64,000 nucleotides of DNA from Roseiarcus sp963822215. Its GTDB lineage: Bacteria > Pseudomonadota > Alphaproteobacteria > Rhizobiales > Beijerinckiaceae. The position numbers were made by a program, and so were the translations under genes. The DNA is taken from contig CAWGGX010000010.1 of assembly GCA_963822215.1 (NCBI GenBank), forward strand, positions 558,001 to 622,000. Direction: 5' to 3'. The notes beneath the pieces are model-generated. The model ran no database searches. It was not told the DNA's origin and was given only the letters and a program-made list of their open reading frames with translations. Positions 27,069 through 35,567 of this stretch are shown here, in pieces (position 1 is the stretch's first letter; the number at the start of each line of letters is the position of its first letter).

Positions 27069-28376
27069 ATGGAGATTTTGGCGGGGCTACTTTCTGGCCT
27101 GAGGGCGGTTTGCGCTGCGTTCCCGGACCCTCGCAAGGGGCGGAGCGGCAATATCGCCATGGCGGATTTCGGTTTGTCGGCGTTCGCCCTGTTCTTCATG
27201 CAGAGCGCGTCGTTTCTGTCCTTCCAGCGGGCGCTGGAGAGGGGCCAGGGACGGTCCAACTGCCAGACCTTGTTCGGAATTGAGAAAATCCCTTCCGACA
27301 ATTACATCAGGGACATGCTCGACGGCGCGGACCCTGCTCTGCTCGCGCCCTGCTTCGAGAACATGGAGCGGCTGCTGTTCGAACCCGCAATGCGCGAGGC
27401 CTTCGGGCGTCTGGGCGGGCGGACGCTCGTGGCGCTAGACGGGACCGAGTATTTCTGCAGCCAGAAGATCACTTGCCCGCATTGCCAGACGCGCAAACGC
27501 AGCAACGGCAAGATCGAGAGCTATCATTCCATGCTGGCCGCGACCGTGGTCGCGCCGGGACATTCCAAGGTCGTCCCCCTGAGCCCCGAGTTCATCGTCA
27601 AGCAGGACGGCGCTGAGAAGCAGGACTGCGAGCGCAACGCCGTCAAACGCTGGCATGAGAAGCACGGCGCGCGCCTGAAACCGTTGCGCCCGGTGTATCT
27701 CGCCGACGATCTGTTCGCCTGCCAGAGCGTGGTCGAGAGGCTCGTCGCAAGCGGCGACGATTTCCTCTTCACCTGCAAGGAGACCTCGCACAAGGCGCTC
27801 TACGACTTCATCGACGGCTGCGAGTTCGAGCGCCACGAGGTCAAGGTCCGCAAGGGCAAGACGCACGAAACGCACCGCTATCGCTTCATCGAAAAGGTCC
27901 CGTTGCGCGACGGCGAGGACGCCGTGCTGATCAACTGGATCGGCTTCAAGATTTTGGACGCCAAGGGCGTCGTGAAATACAGGACGGCCTTCGTCACTTC
28001 GTTGCCGGTCACAAAAGCCAACGTCGCCGAGATTGTCGTCTGCGGCCGCGCGAGGTGGAAGATCGAGAACGAAAGCTTCAACGTCCTGAAAAACCACGGC
28101 TACGAACTCGAACACAATTTCGGCCATGGCGAGACCTATCTGGCCATGACGCTCGCCGCCCTCAACATGCTCGCCTTCGCCTGGCACACCGTGCTCGACC
28201 TCACCGAGCCGCCCTGGCGCAAGGCCAGAGAAGCGGCGGAAAAGCGAACCAGCTTCTTCGCCTATATCGCAACCTTGACGAGCTTCGTCGTCTTCCCCGC
28301 CTGGTCCGACCTCCTCGAAGCCCTCGCTACCTTCACCATCCCGCCCGATCTCCTCTCTGTCCAAAAAAACGAATGA
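27069..28376 (+). CDS. DDE transposase, ISNCY-like
   Basis: A 435-residue transposase with a DDE-type core: first Asp in VALDGTEYFCSQKI, second in YLADDLFACQSV, and Glu in RWKIENESFNVLKNHGYELEHNFGHG. A CPHCQTR pair near residue 140 suggests a zinc knuckle. The sequence resembles transposases filed under ISNCY; a distant IS4-type relation is possible. The frame is intact. The start at ATG 27069 is uncertain; no strong ribosome site is visible. Confidence 0.8.
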   Translation: MEILAGLLSGLRAVCAAFPDPRKGRSGNIAMADFGLSAFALFFMQSASFLSFQRALERGQGRSNCQTLFGIEKIPSDNYIRDMLDGADPALLAPCFENMERLLFEPAMREAFGRLGGRTLVALDGTEYFCSQKITCPHCQTRKRSNGKIESYHSMLAATVVAPGHSKVVPLSPEFIVKQDGAEKQDCERNAVKRWHEKHGARLKPLRPVYLADDLFACQSVVERLVASGDDFLFTCKETSHKALYDFIDGCEFERHEVKVRKGKTHETHRYRFIEKVPLRDGEDAVLINWIGFKILDAKGVVKYRTAFVTSLPVTKANVAEIVVCGRARWKIENESFNVLKNHGYELEHNFGHGETYLAMTLAALNMLAFAWHTVLDLTEPPWRKAREAAEKRTSFFAYIATLTSFVVFPAWSDLLEALATFTIPPDLLSVQKNE

Positions 28377-28491
28377 GAAACAACCCACGGGGGACTTTTA
28401 GAATCGCTCTCCGTCGGGCCTTGGCTTAGCCGGCTTGCCCGCCGCCGTCGCAGGGTCTACTGACCGTCGCCTCCCTGCCTCAGCGCCGCCG

Positions 28492-29007
28492 ATGCCCGCT
28501 TCCCCTGAAGAGCTTCTCGCCTATCTCACCCACCTTGGCGTCGAAACCTCGACGGTCGAGCATCCGCCTCTGTTCACGGTCGAGGAGTCGCAGGCGCTGC
28601 GTGGCCAAATCCCGGGCGGCCATGCCAAGAACCTGTTCGTCAAGGACAAGAAGGGCCGGCTCTTCCTACTCGTGCTTGGCGAGGAGACGGAGATCGATCT
28701 CAAGCGTGTGCACGAGCGGATCGGGGGGCAAGGGCGCGTGACGTTCGGCTCGGCGGACCTCCTCGAGGAGGTCTGGGGCGTCCGGCCCGGCGCGGTGACG
28801 CCGTTCGGCGCGATCAACGATCGGGACGGCCGGGTCAGCGTCGTGCTCGACGAAGCGATGATGGCTCACCAGCGCCTCAATTTCCATCCGCTGGTCAACA
28901 CCCGCACCACGGGCCTCGCCAGCGCCGATCTGATGAAGTTCCTGCGCGCCACGGGCCATGAGCCGATGATCGTGGCGCTCGGACGGCAGCGCGAAGCGGT
29001 TGAATAA
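28492..29007 (+). CDS. YbaK/ProX-type prolyl-tRNA editing protein
   Basis: A 171-residue aminoacyl-tRNA deacylase of the YbaK/ProRS-INS superfamily, which clears mischarged tRNA-Pro (usually Ala-tRNA-Pro). Family marks include HPPLFTVEES, GGHAKNLFVKDKKGRLFLLVL, GSADLLEEVWGVRPGAVTPFGAIND and FHPLVNTRTTGL. The ATG at 28492 gives the normal length; an upstream in-frame start would add a nonconserved stretch. It begins 85 bases after the composite transposon. Confidence 0.85.
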   Translation: MPASPEELLAYLTHLGVETSTVEHPPLFTVEESQALRGQIPGGHAKNLFVKDKKGRLFLLVLGEETEIDLKRVHERIGGQGRVTFGSADLLEEVWGVRPGAVTPFGAINDRDGRVSVVLDEAMMAHQRLNFHPLVNTRTTGLASADLMKFLRATGHEPMIVALGRQREAVE

Positions 29008-29089
29008 AAGAGCGCGCGCCTCCATCTAGAGCCGCGAATTGGGATATTTGGCGAGGCCCGCCTCGCCGGGCTGGGGAGACGGGTGGACA

Positions 29090-29992
29090 ATGGCGAACGG
29101 AAACGGGGCGACGGCGGCCGCGACGCCGGTCAAGGAGGTGACGACAGCGTCGTTTCGCGCGGACGTGCTGACCGCCTCGCAGCAGAAGCCGGTTCTGGTC
29201 GACTTCTGGGCGCCGTGGTGCGGCCCCTGCAAGCAGCTCGCGCCGGCGCTTGAAAAGGCAGTGCGCGACTCCGGCGGCAAGGTGGCGCTCGTCAAGATGA
29301 ACATCGACGGGCATCCGCAGATCGCCGGCCAGCTCGGCATCCAGTCGATTCCGGCGGTGATCGCATTCGATCGGGGCCAGCCGGTGGACGGCTTCGTCGG
29401 CGCGCTGCCGGAGGGCCAGATCCGCGGATTCATCGAGCGTCTGGTCGGGCCGCTCAAGGGCGGGACGGCGGACCTGCTGGCGGAAGCCGAGGAGGCCGCC
29501 GCCACAGGCGACGCAGCCGGCGCGGCCTCCATCTATGCCCAGATCCTGGCCGAGACCCCCGACGACGCGAAGGCGATCGGCGGCCTTGCGAAGCTGCACG
29601 TCGCCGCCGGCAACGTCGCCGAGGCGAAGGCGCTGCTCGCGACCGCTCCCGCCCCGGCGCCGGGCAGGGAGCCCGATCCGGCGATCGCCGCCGCCCAGGC
29701 GGCGGTGAACCTGGCAGAGCAGGCTTCCAGCGTCGGCGAACTCGCCCCGCTCGAAGCCGCGGTGGCGGCCAATCCGGATAATCGTCAGGCCCGGTTCGAT
29801 CTGGCGGTCGCGCTGTCGGCCAAGGGCGACCGGGACGCCGCCGCCGATCACCTGCTCGAGATCATCCGCCGCGATCGAAAATGGAACGACGAGGCGGCGC
29901 GCAAGCAGCTGTTGCAGCTTTTCGAAGCCTGGGGCCTGATGGACCCGGCGTCGGTCGCGGCGCGCCGCAAACTGTCCGCGATCTGGTTCTAA
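29090..29992 (+). CDS. YbbN-like thioredoxin co-chaperone (thioredoxin + TPR)
   Basis: A 300-residue protein. Residues ~15-125 are a thioredoxin domain with the active site FWAPWCGPCKQL and cis-Pro loop IQSIPAV; residues ~140-300 are alanine-rich tetratricopeptide-like helices. This architecture is that of YbbN/CnoX, a DnaK/GroEL-linked holdase. Unlike E. coli YbbN, which has SxxC, it keeps a full CGPC pair, so redox activity is plausible. ATG 29090 is preceded by GGGGAGAC. It precedes the LON-like gene. Confidence 0.87.
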   Translation: MANGNGATAAATPVKEVTTASFRADVLTASQQKPVLVDFWAPWCGPCKQLAPALEKAVRDSGGKVALVKMNIDGHPQIAGQLGIQSIPAVIAFDRGQPVDGFVGALPEGQIRGFIERLVGPLKGGTADLLAEAEEAAATGDAAGAASIYAQILAETPDDAKAIGGLAKLHVAAGNVAEAKALLATAPAPAPGREPDPAIAAAQAAVNLAEQASSVGELAPLEAAVAANPDNRQARFDLAVALSAKGDRDAAADHLLEIIRRDRKWNDEAARKQLLQLFEAWGLMDPASVAARRKLSAIWF

Positions 29993-30047
29993 AGAGATGG
30001 CTTGCGGAGGCTTGTGCGGGCAGCCGCAAGTTGATGGAATGCACACG

Positions 30048-30716
30048 ATGAAGCTCAACCGCACGTTTGCCGAGCCGGCGGACATGCCCGCCACGATCCC
30101 GCTCTTTCCGCTGGAGGGAGCGCTCCTGCTGCCGCGCCGGCCGCTTCAGCTCACCGTCTTCGAGCCGCGGTACCTCGCCATGCTGGATGACGCGCTAAGC
30201 GGCGAACGTATCGTCGGCATCATCCAGCCGTTGGAGCCCGAGACCTCGGCGGGGCCGCCGCCGGATCTCTACCCGATCGGATGCGCGGGCCGGATCGTGC
30301 AATACGCCGAGGTCGGCGACGGCCGGTGCTTCATGACGTTGATGGGCATCGCCCGGTTCCGCCTCGGCGAAGAGATGCATTATGCGACCCCGTATCGAGT
30401 CGCCGCGCCTGATTACACGCCCTTCGCCGAGGACTTCACCGAAGGCGCGGGGGAGGCGGCCGTCGATCGCGATTCGCTGCTCGCCACGCTCAGGCGCTTC
30501 GCCGAGGTCAACGAGGTCAAGGTCGCCTGGAGCGACATCAAGAAGGCGTCCAACGAGGCGCTGGTCAACGGCCTCTCGATGATGAGCCCCTGCGGCCCGC
30601 GAGAGAAGCAGGCGCTACTCGAGTCGATCGACCTGCAATCCCGCGCCGAAATGCTGGTGGCGATCACCACCATCGGGCTCGCCCGCGGCGACGACGCCAG
30701 CACGCAGCTGCATTAG
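30048..30716 (+). CDS. LON peptidase substrate-binding-domain protein
   Basis: A 222-residue protein consisting of the LON N-terminal (substrate-binding) domain alone, without ATPase or protease parts: IPLFPLEGALLLPRRPLQLTVFEPRYLAM and GIIQPL...LYPIGCAGRI. The function of these stand-alone domains is unknown. It follows the YbbN-like gene closely. The ATG at 30048 was preferred to starts at 29997 and 30039 because homology begins at MPATIPLFPL. Confidence 0.82.
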   Translation: MKLNRTFAEPADMPATIPLFPLEGALLLPRRPLQLTVFEPRYLAMLDDALSGERIVGIIQPLEPETSAGPPPDLYPIGCAGRIVQYAEVGDGRCFMTLMGIARFRLGEEMHYATPYRVAAPDYTPFAEDFTEGAGEAAVDRDSLLATLRRFAEVNEVKVAWSDIKKASNEALVNGLSMMSPCGPREKQALLESIDLQSRAEMLVAITTIGLARGDDASTQLH

Positions 30717-30790
30717 CCTCGCCAGCTCGGAGACGGAACGGGCTCCAAGGAGAAGCGGCGCCCTGATGTAAGCCCGCAAAGCGCGATTCG

Positions 30791-30973
30791 AATTCCCTGC
30801 TAGCAGGGAATTTTGTCTCGCCTGCTTTGCGCCATGCGCCCAAAACCACCGCAATTTCAGCGCTCTATCGGCATGCAACCCGCCTGTTGCATGGTCCGAC
30901 CCCACGGAAACAGGGAATTGCCGGCTCCCGTTACAGGGAATTTTTTGCCCGGGCGCCGACGGATCAGGGAATT
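30791..30973. repeat. Structured intergenic repeat, copy A
   Basis: A perfect 22-bp palindrome at 30791-30812 (half-site AATTCCCTGCT) starts the unit. An 8-bp hairpin follows (CATGCAAC 30872-30879 with 30886-30893), then CAGGGAATT at 30911, 30934 and 30965. The same order of parts occurs at 34.05 kb. The remainder of 30717-31130 holds no recognisable gene. Confidence 0.65.
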
Positions 30974-31130
30974 TTCAGGCCAGCGGAGAAGGCTGTCGAA
31001 AGCGGCGGCGTCAGGTTGCATCCGGCCGCCGGCCCGCGACAATCGGCGCGTCGACAGCGGCCCTGCGGGGTCCTAGACCTTTCGTCGTAACACCTCGCGC
31101 GACGGGCCCGCTTCGCGCGGGCTGCGCGGA

Positions 31131-32717
31131 ATGGCCCGCGCCCCCGAACCGATGACAAACTCGTTCCACGATTACACCCCCGTCCGGCGCACGCTCTTGA
31201 CGATCTGCGCGATGCTCGCCGTGATCATGCAGGCGCTCGACACGACCATCGCCAACGTCGCGCTGCCCTACATGCAGGGTTCGCTGTCGACGACCCAGGA
31301 CCAGATCAACTGGGTGCTGACGTCCTACATCGTCGCCTCGGCGATCATGACCGCGCCGGTCGGCTGGGCCGCGAGCCGGTTTGGCCGCAAAAAGCTGTTC
31401 GTCATCTCGGCCATCGGCTTCACGGCCGCCTCGATGCTGTGCGGGATCGCTCAGACGATCGGGCAGATGGTCGGCTTCCGGCTCTTGCAGGGCGTGTTCG
31501 GCGCCGCGCTGATGCCGCTTGCCCAGTCGGTGATGCTCGATATCTATCCAACCGAAAAGCGCGGATCGGCGATGGCGACGTTCGGCATGGGCGTCATGCT
31601 CGGCCCGATCATGGGCCCGACGCTCGGCGGCTGGCTCACAGACAATTACTCCTGGCGCTGGGTGTTCTACGTCAACCTGCCGTTCGGGGCGCTGACCGCG
31701 CTCGGCCTCGCGATCCTCATGCGCAGCGAGCGGCCGAGTGGCCGATCGCCGTTTTCGTGGATGGGTTTTTTGAGCCTGTCGCTCGGCATCGGCGCGCTCC
31801 AGTTGATGCTCGACCGCGGGCAAGACCTGGGCTGGTTCGATTCGGGCGAGATTGTTGTCGAGGCGATCCTTTCGGCGGTCGGCTTCTACTTCTTTTTCGC
31901 CGACGCGGCGACGACCGACCGGCCGTTCATTCCGCTCAGGATGTTCCGCGACCGCAATTTCGCACTCGCCAACGCGATCATGTTCTTGAACGGCGTCATC
32001 CTGCTCGCCACCATGGCGTTGCTGACTCCTTTCCTTCAGATCTTGCTCGGATACCCGGTGCTGACCAGCGGCTATTTGCTCGGCGCGCGCGGCATCGGCA
32101 CCCTCTGCTCCATGATGGTGGTCGGTCGTTTGCTCAACCAGGGCGTCGAGCCGCGCGGGTTGATGCTGGTCGGCTGGTCCGTCGCCACCTATGCGCTGTG
32201 GCAGATGTCCGGCTGGAACGCCGAGACGCCGGCGAGCCTGATCATCACCACCAGCATCACGCAGGGCGCCGGGCTCGGGCTCGTGTTCGTGCCGTTGCAG
32301 ACGGTCGGCTATTCGACGCTGCCAGCCGAGTTTCGCACCCATGGCGCGGCGATGTGGACGCTGATCCGCAACATCGGCTCTTCGGTCGGCATTTCGTTGA
32401 TGGTCGCCAACCTCGTCAACAATACCGCCATTTTTCACAGTCATATCGCCGAATTCGTCACCCCCTTCAACGACGCGATGAAACTGCCGGACGTCGCCGG
32501 GAAGTTCGCGACCACGAGCCAGCAGGGTCTCGCTGCGCTCGACGCCTTGGTGACCCAGCAGGCGGTTACGATCGCCTACACGAACGACTTTTTGATCATG
32601 GCTTATTTCTCGCTGATCGCCTTGCCGGTGATCTTGTTGTTCCAGCCGCCGAAGGCCGGCCGAACCCCGGCCGGCGCCGCGCCTCGGCTCGAGGAGCCTG
32701 CTGCGGTCCTCGACTAG
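31131..32717 (+). CDS. DHA2-family (EmrB/QacA-like) MFS exporter
   Basis: A 528-residue integral membrane protein with about 14 hydrophobic helices. DHA2 marks are LDTTIANVALPYMQGSL in helix 1, WVLTSYIVASAIMTAPVGWAASRFGRKKL around helix 2-3 and GVMLGPIMGPTLGGWL (motif C of antiporters). Members export drugs or small molecules by proton antiport. EmrB partners usually sit beside an EmrA adaptor, which is missing here. A second ATG at 31152 is an alternative start. The substrate is unknown. Confidence 0.88.
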   Translation: MARAPEPMTNSFHDYTPVRRTLLTICAMLAVIMQALDTTIANVALPYMQGSLSTTQDQINWVLTSYIVASAIMTAPVGWAASRFGRKKLFVISAIGFTAASMLCGIAQTIGQMVGFRLLQGVFGAALMPLAQSVMLDIYPTEKRGSAMATFGMGVMLGPIMGPTLGGWLTDNYSWRWVFYVNLPFGALTALGLAILMRSERPSGRSPFSWMGFLSLSLGIGALQLMLDRGQDLGWFDSGEIVVEAILSAVGFYFFFADAATTDRPFIPLRMFRDRNFALANAIMFLNGVILLATMALLTPFLQILLGYPVLTSGYLLGARGIGTLCSMMVVGRLLNQGVEPRGLMLVGWSVATYALWQMSGWNAETPASLIITTSITQGAGLGLVFVPLQTVGYSTLPAEFRTHGAAMWTLIRNIGSSVGISLMVANLVNNTAIFHSHIAEFVTPFNDAMKLPDVAGKFATTSQQGLAALDALVTQQAVTIAYTNDFLIMAYFSLIALPVILLFQPPKAGRTPAGAAPRLEEPAAVLD

Positions 32718-32757
32718 CGGCCCGCTTCGCTCACGATGGCAGGAATATCGAGGCGAA

Positions 32758-32886
32758 CGTCATCGCGAGCCGAAGGTGAAGCAATCCGTGAGCGCCGGGC
32801 ACGGAGGCCGCATGGATTGCTTCGTCGCCATAGCCCGTCGATAGACGAGCGTCTATCGACGCCCTACGGCTCCTCGCAATGACGCA
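32758..32886. repeat. REP-like palindromic intergenic element
   Basis: GAAGCAATCC (32778-32787) and GGATTGCTTC (32814-32823) are inverted copies. The outer CGTCATCGCGAG (32758) and CTCGCAATGACG (from 32874) match imperfectly, and CGTCGATAGACG (32837-32848) is perfectly inverted at 32851-32862. The pattern is that of the GTCATTGCGAG...GAAGCAATCC repeats scattered in alphaproteobacterial genomes. It fills much of the gap after the exporter. Confidence 0.7.
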
Positions 32887-33064
32887 TGTGCGGTCGACGA
32901 CCCTCTCAACGTGAGCGAAGCGGGCTACTCGGGATCGCCGGCTGCCCGCGCGACGCGCGCCTTCGACCACGCTACTCAGTCCGCCCGGCGTCTGCTAAAA
33001 TAAGGGACGAGGAGCGCCGCCGCGATACGCCGGGCGGCGCGGGAAGCGCCGCTGGGGGTGGATC

Positions 33065-33940
33065 ATGGAATACGAAAACACGCCCATATCCCAGAACATC
33101 GAGGATCGGCGCGGCCAGGGCGGCGGCGGAATGATGGGCGGCGGAGGCATCGGCATCCTCGGCATCATCGCCGTGTTCGCGATCAGCTATTTCACCGGCA
33201 TCAACCCCGCGGTGCTGATGGGCGGCGCGGAGATGGTTTCGCGGAGCATGAATCAGGGCCAGTCCACCCAGCAGGCGACTTCAGGTCCCGCGGTGGATCC
33301 CAACGATCCGACCCGAAAGTTCCTGGCGCATGTGATGGGCGCGACCGAGGCCGTGTGGACCACCGTGCTGCCGCAGCAGACGGGGCTTGACTACACGCCG
33401 GCGACGCTGGTCATCTATGACGGCGCGACCCGGTCCGGCTGCGGCGGCGCGCAGGCGGCGATGGGTCCGTTCTACTGCCCGATCGACAAGAAGGTCTATC
33501 TCGACACCTCGTTCTTCAATGACATGAAGACCAAGTACGGCGGCGGCGGCGACTTCGCCTACGCCTATGTCGTGGCGCACGAGATCGGCCATCACGTGCA
33601 GGACCTGCTCGGCATTCTCGACAAGGTCGACGCCGCGAAGCAGCGCTCGAGCCAGACCCAGGCCAACGCGCTCTCGGTGCGGGTCGAACTGCAGGCGGAC
33701 TGCCTTGCGGGCGTCTGGGCGGCCAACGCCGACCAGAAGTGGCAGATCCTCCAGCAGGGCGACGTCGAGAAGGCGCTGGCGACCGCACAGGCGATCGGCG
33801 ACGATCGCCTGCAAACCGCGGCGCGCGGCTACGCCGTGCCGGACAGCTTCACCCACGGCTCATCGGCGCAGCGGGCCAAGTGGCTGACGGCCGGATTGAA
33901 GAGCGGGCAGATCTCGTCCTGCGACACGTTCTCGCAATGA
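33065..33940 (+). CDS. YpfJ/KPN_02809-family neutral zinc metallopeptidase
   Basis: A 291-residue protein. A Gly-rich N-terminus leads into one transmembrane helix (about residues 28-45), then a periplasmic domain with the zinc motif HEIGHH (about 174-179) and QADCLAGVWA, the usual third-ligand region. CGGAQAAMGPFYCP is a conserved cysteine-containing family motif. No substrate is known for this family. It stands alone between two repeat-bearing gaps. Confidence 0.88.
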   Translation: MEYENTPISQNIEDRRGQGGGGMMGGGGIGILGIIAVFAISYFTGINPAVLMGGAEMVSRSMNQGQSTQQATSGPAVDPNDPTRKFLAHVMGATEAVWTTVLPQQTGLDYTPATLVIYDGATRSGCGGAQAAMGPFYCPIDKKVYLDTSFFNDMKTKYGGGGDFAYAYVVAHEIGHHVQDLLGILDKVDAAKQRSSQTQANALSVRVELQADCLAGVWAANADQKWQILQQGDVEKALATAQAIGDDRLQTAARGYAVPDSFTHGSSAQRAKWLTAGLKSGQISSCDTFSQ

Positions 33941-34046
33941 GGACGGCGTCGCCGCCGTCCAGGTGACATGAGCCACCCACTCGGGAAGCCGAGTTGGCCC
34001 AAAATCGTCGTGCTCTCGGTCGGCCCGCCGACAATGCGGTCACCTG

Positions 34047-34190
34047 CTAGCAGGGAATTCTTGCGCGGGTCGGCCGGCGCTACGTTCCAGGAAGTCCCGC
34101 AATGTCATAGCGTTGCTCAAGTTACAACCCGCCGGTTGCGAGCTGGAGCGGCCGCGGAACAGGGAACTTAACAGGACCGGAACAGGGAAC
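34047..34190. repeat. Structured intergenic repeat, copy B
   Basis: CTGCTAGCAGGGAATT begins near 34044-34059, a CAACC/GGTTG hairpin lies at 34125-34138 (same CAACCCGCC core as copy A) and CAGGGAAC recurs at 34160 and 34183, a 23-base step that also occurs in copy A. The remainder of 33941-34406 shows no gene. Confidence 0.6.
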
Positions 34191-34406
34191 TATCAGGCGA
34201 TTTCGGAGCGGATCGGGGAAAGAACAGGCGGGCGAAAACGGGGCGCGAGATGGGCGCGGCCCAGGTTGTAAGGCGCGGCCAGGATTCCCTTCGCCGGTTG
34301 GGGGAAAAGTGGGCCTTGGGAGCGGTCGGAAGAGGGACGCCGCGCGATGCGTCCAAAAATCGTCTTGCGCACATCCAGACAACGGCGCTCTGCGCCTCAG
34401 ACGGCG

Positions 34407-35406
34407 TTACCCCTTCCGCTCGCTGTCGAGATGCGCCATGGCCTCGGCGGGATAGCGCTCGCCCCTGGCCGAGCCTTTCGGAATGGCGGCTTTGAGCTCG
34501 GCCAGATCGAGCTCGGTGAGCATGAGCTTGTCGGCCGGGCTCGATTCCGCCCATTGCGCGGGCTTGCGCGCCCCGACGAGGGGAACGATGTCGCGCCCCT
34601 GCGCCATCACCCACGCGACCGCCAGCGCCGCGACGCTGACGCCGCGCGCCTCGGCGAGCTTGCGCAAGGACTCGACCAAAGCGAGGTTATGGTCGAGCGC
34701 CTCGCCTTTAAAGCGCGAAGAGACGGCGCGGAAGTCGCGCCCGCTCGACCGCTCCTTCGTCCAGTGACCCGAGATCAGCCCGCGCGCCAGCACGCCATAG
34801 GCGGTGATCCCGATCCCCAGCTCCCGGCAGGCTGGCAGAATGTCGGCCTCGATCAACCGGACGACCAGCGAATATTCGATCTGAAGATCGCAGATCGGAT
34901 GGACGGCCGCGGCGCGCCGGATCGTCGCGGCGTTGACCTCCGAAAGCCCGATCGCCCGGACGTAGCCCTTCTGAACCATCTCGGCGATCGTGCCGACGGT
35001 GTCCTCGATCGGCACGGCCGGGTCGAGCCGGGCCGGACGGTAGATGTCGATATGATCAACGCCGAGCCGCTGCAGCGAATAGGCAAGGAAGTTCTTCAGC
35101 GCCGCGGGCCGGGCGTCGTGGCCGACGAAGGCCATCGTCGGGTCGCGCAGCGCGCCGAATTTGACGCTGAGCACGAAGTCCGCGCGCGGGCGGCCTTTCA
35201 GCGCCTCGGCGATCAGCATCTCGTTGTGGCCGGACCCATAGAAATCGCCGGTGTCGATGAAGGTCGCGCCCGAGTTCGAGCGCCGCATGGATCGTGGCGA
35301 TGCTCTCGGCGCGATCGGCGGGCCCGTAGAAATCCGACATGCCCATGCAGCCGAGGCCGATCGCGCCGACGTCCGGCCCGCTCGCGCCCAGTCTCCGCTT
35401 TTGCAT
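34407..35406 (-). pseudogene. Aldo/keto reductase, interrupted by a one-base frameshift
   Basis: The N-terminal frame starts at ATG 35406 (MQKRRLGASGPDVGAIGLGCMGMSDFYG) after an AAGGAGACG ribosome site. Homology moves to another frame at FIDTGDFYGSGHNEMLIAEALKGR and continues to TAA 34407 (GITAYGVLARGLI, IVPLVGARKPAQ). An extra base in the CCC at 35269-35271 (read GGG) explains it; removing it gives a 332-residue AKR of the YakC/Tas-like group with catalytic Asp, Tyr (DFYGSGHNE) and Lys (LSVKFGAL). Whether it is real decay or a sequencing error is open. It is divergent from the carotenoid oxygenase. Confidence 0.8.
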
Positions 35407-35567
35407 CGTCGTCTCCTTGGATGAGCGAAATGGAACGAGGCGCGCGTTACAGGCCGCGCCGTCGTTCTTTTCGCGCTGTTGAAAAGTCTATTGCCGGGGC
35501 GCATTCTGCGCCAAAGCGCTCGCAAAGGAACCAGCTCTTCTTTTTATCACGTTGGGAGGCATGGCCG

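Larger units (their letters stand above)
24499..28407. mobile_element. Composite insertion: ISNCY-like element carrying an IS91-type unit
   Basis: Ends near ATTCTAAAAGT (24503-24513) and its exact inverse ACTTTTAGAAT (28394-28404) mark inverted termini; GC(A/G) before them extends the match to 14 bp with one mismatch. Outside them lies the 12-bp direct repeat TCTCCGTCGGGC at 24487-24498 and 28408-28419, a probable target duplication. Inside are a tyrosine recombinase, an IS91 transposase and, to the right, the ISNCY-like transposase that should own these ends. The insertion separates rpsO from the prolyl-tRNA editing gene. Confidence 0.65.

Noticed and set aside
30791..30973. CRISPR array in the CAGGGAATT repeat region
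   Set aside because: Motifs are only 9 bp, spacing is irregular overall, there are no uniform spacers and no cas genes.
31011..32444. A 477-codon minus-strand frame opposite the exporter
   Set aside because: The plus strand encodes a clear 14-helix transporter; the antisense product is Arg/His/Glu-rich and has no domain.
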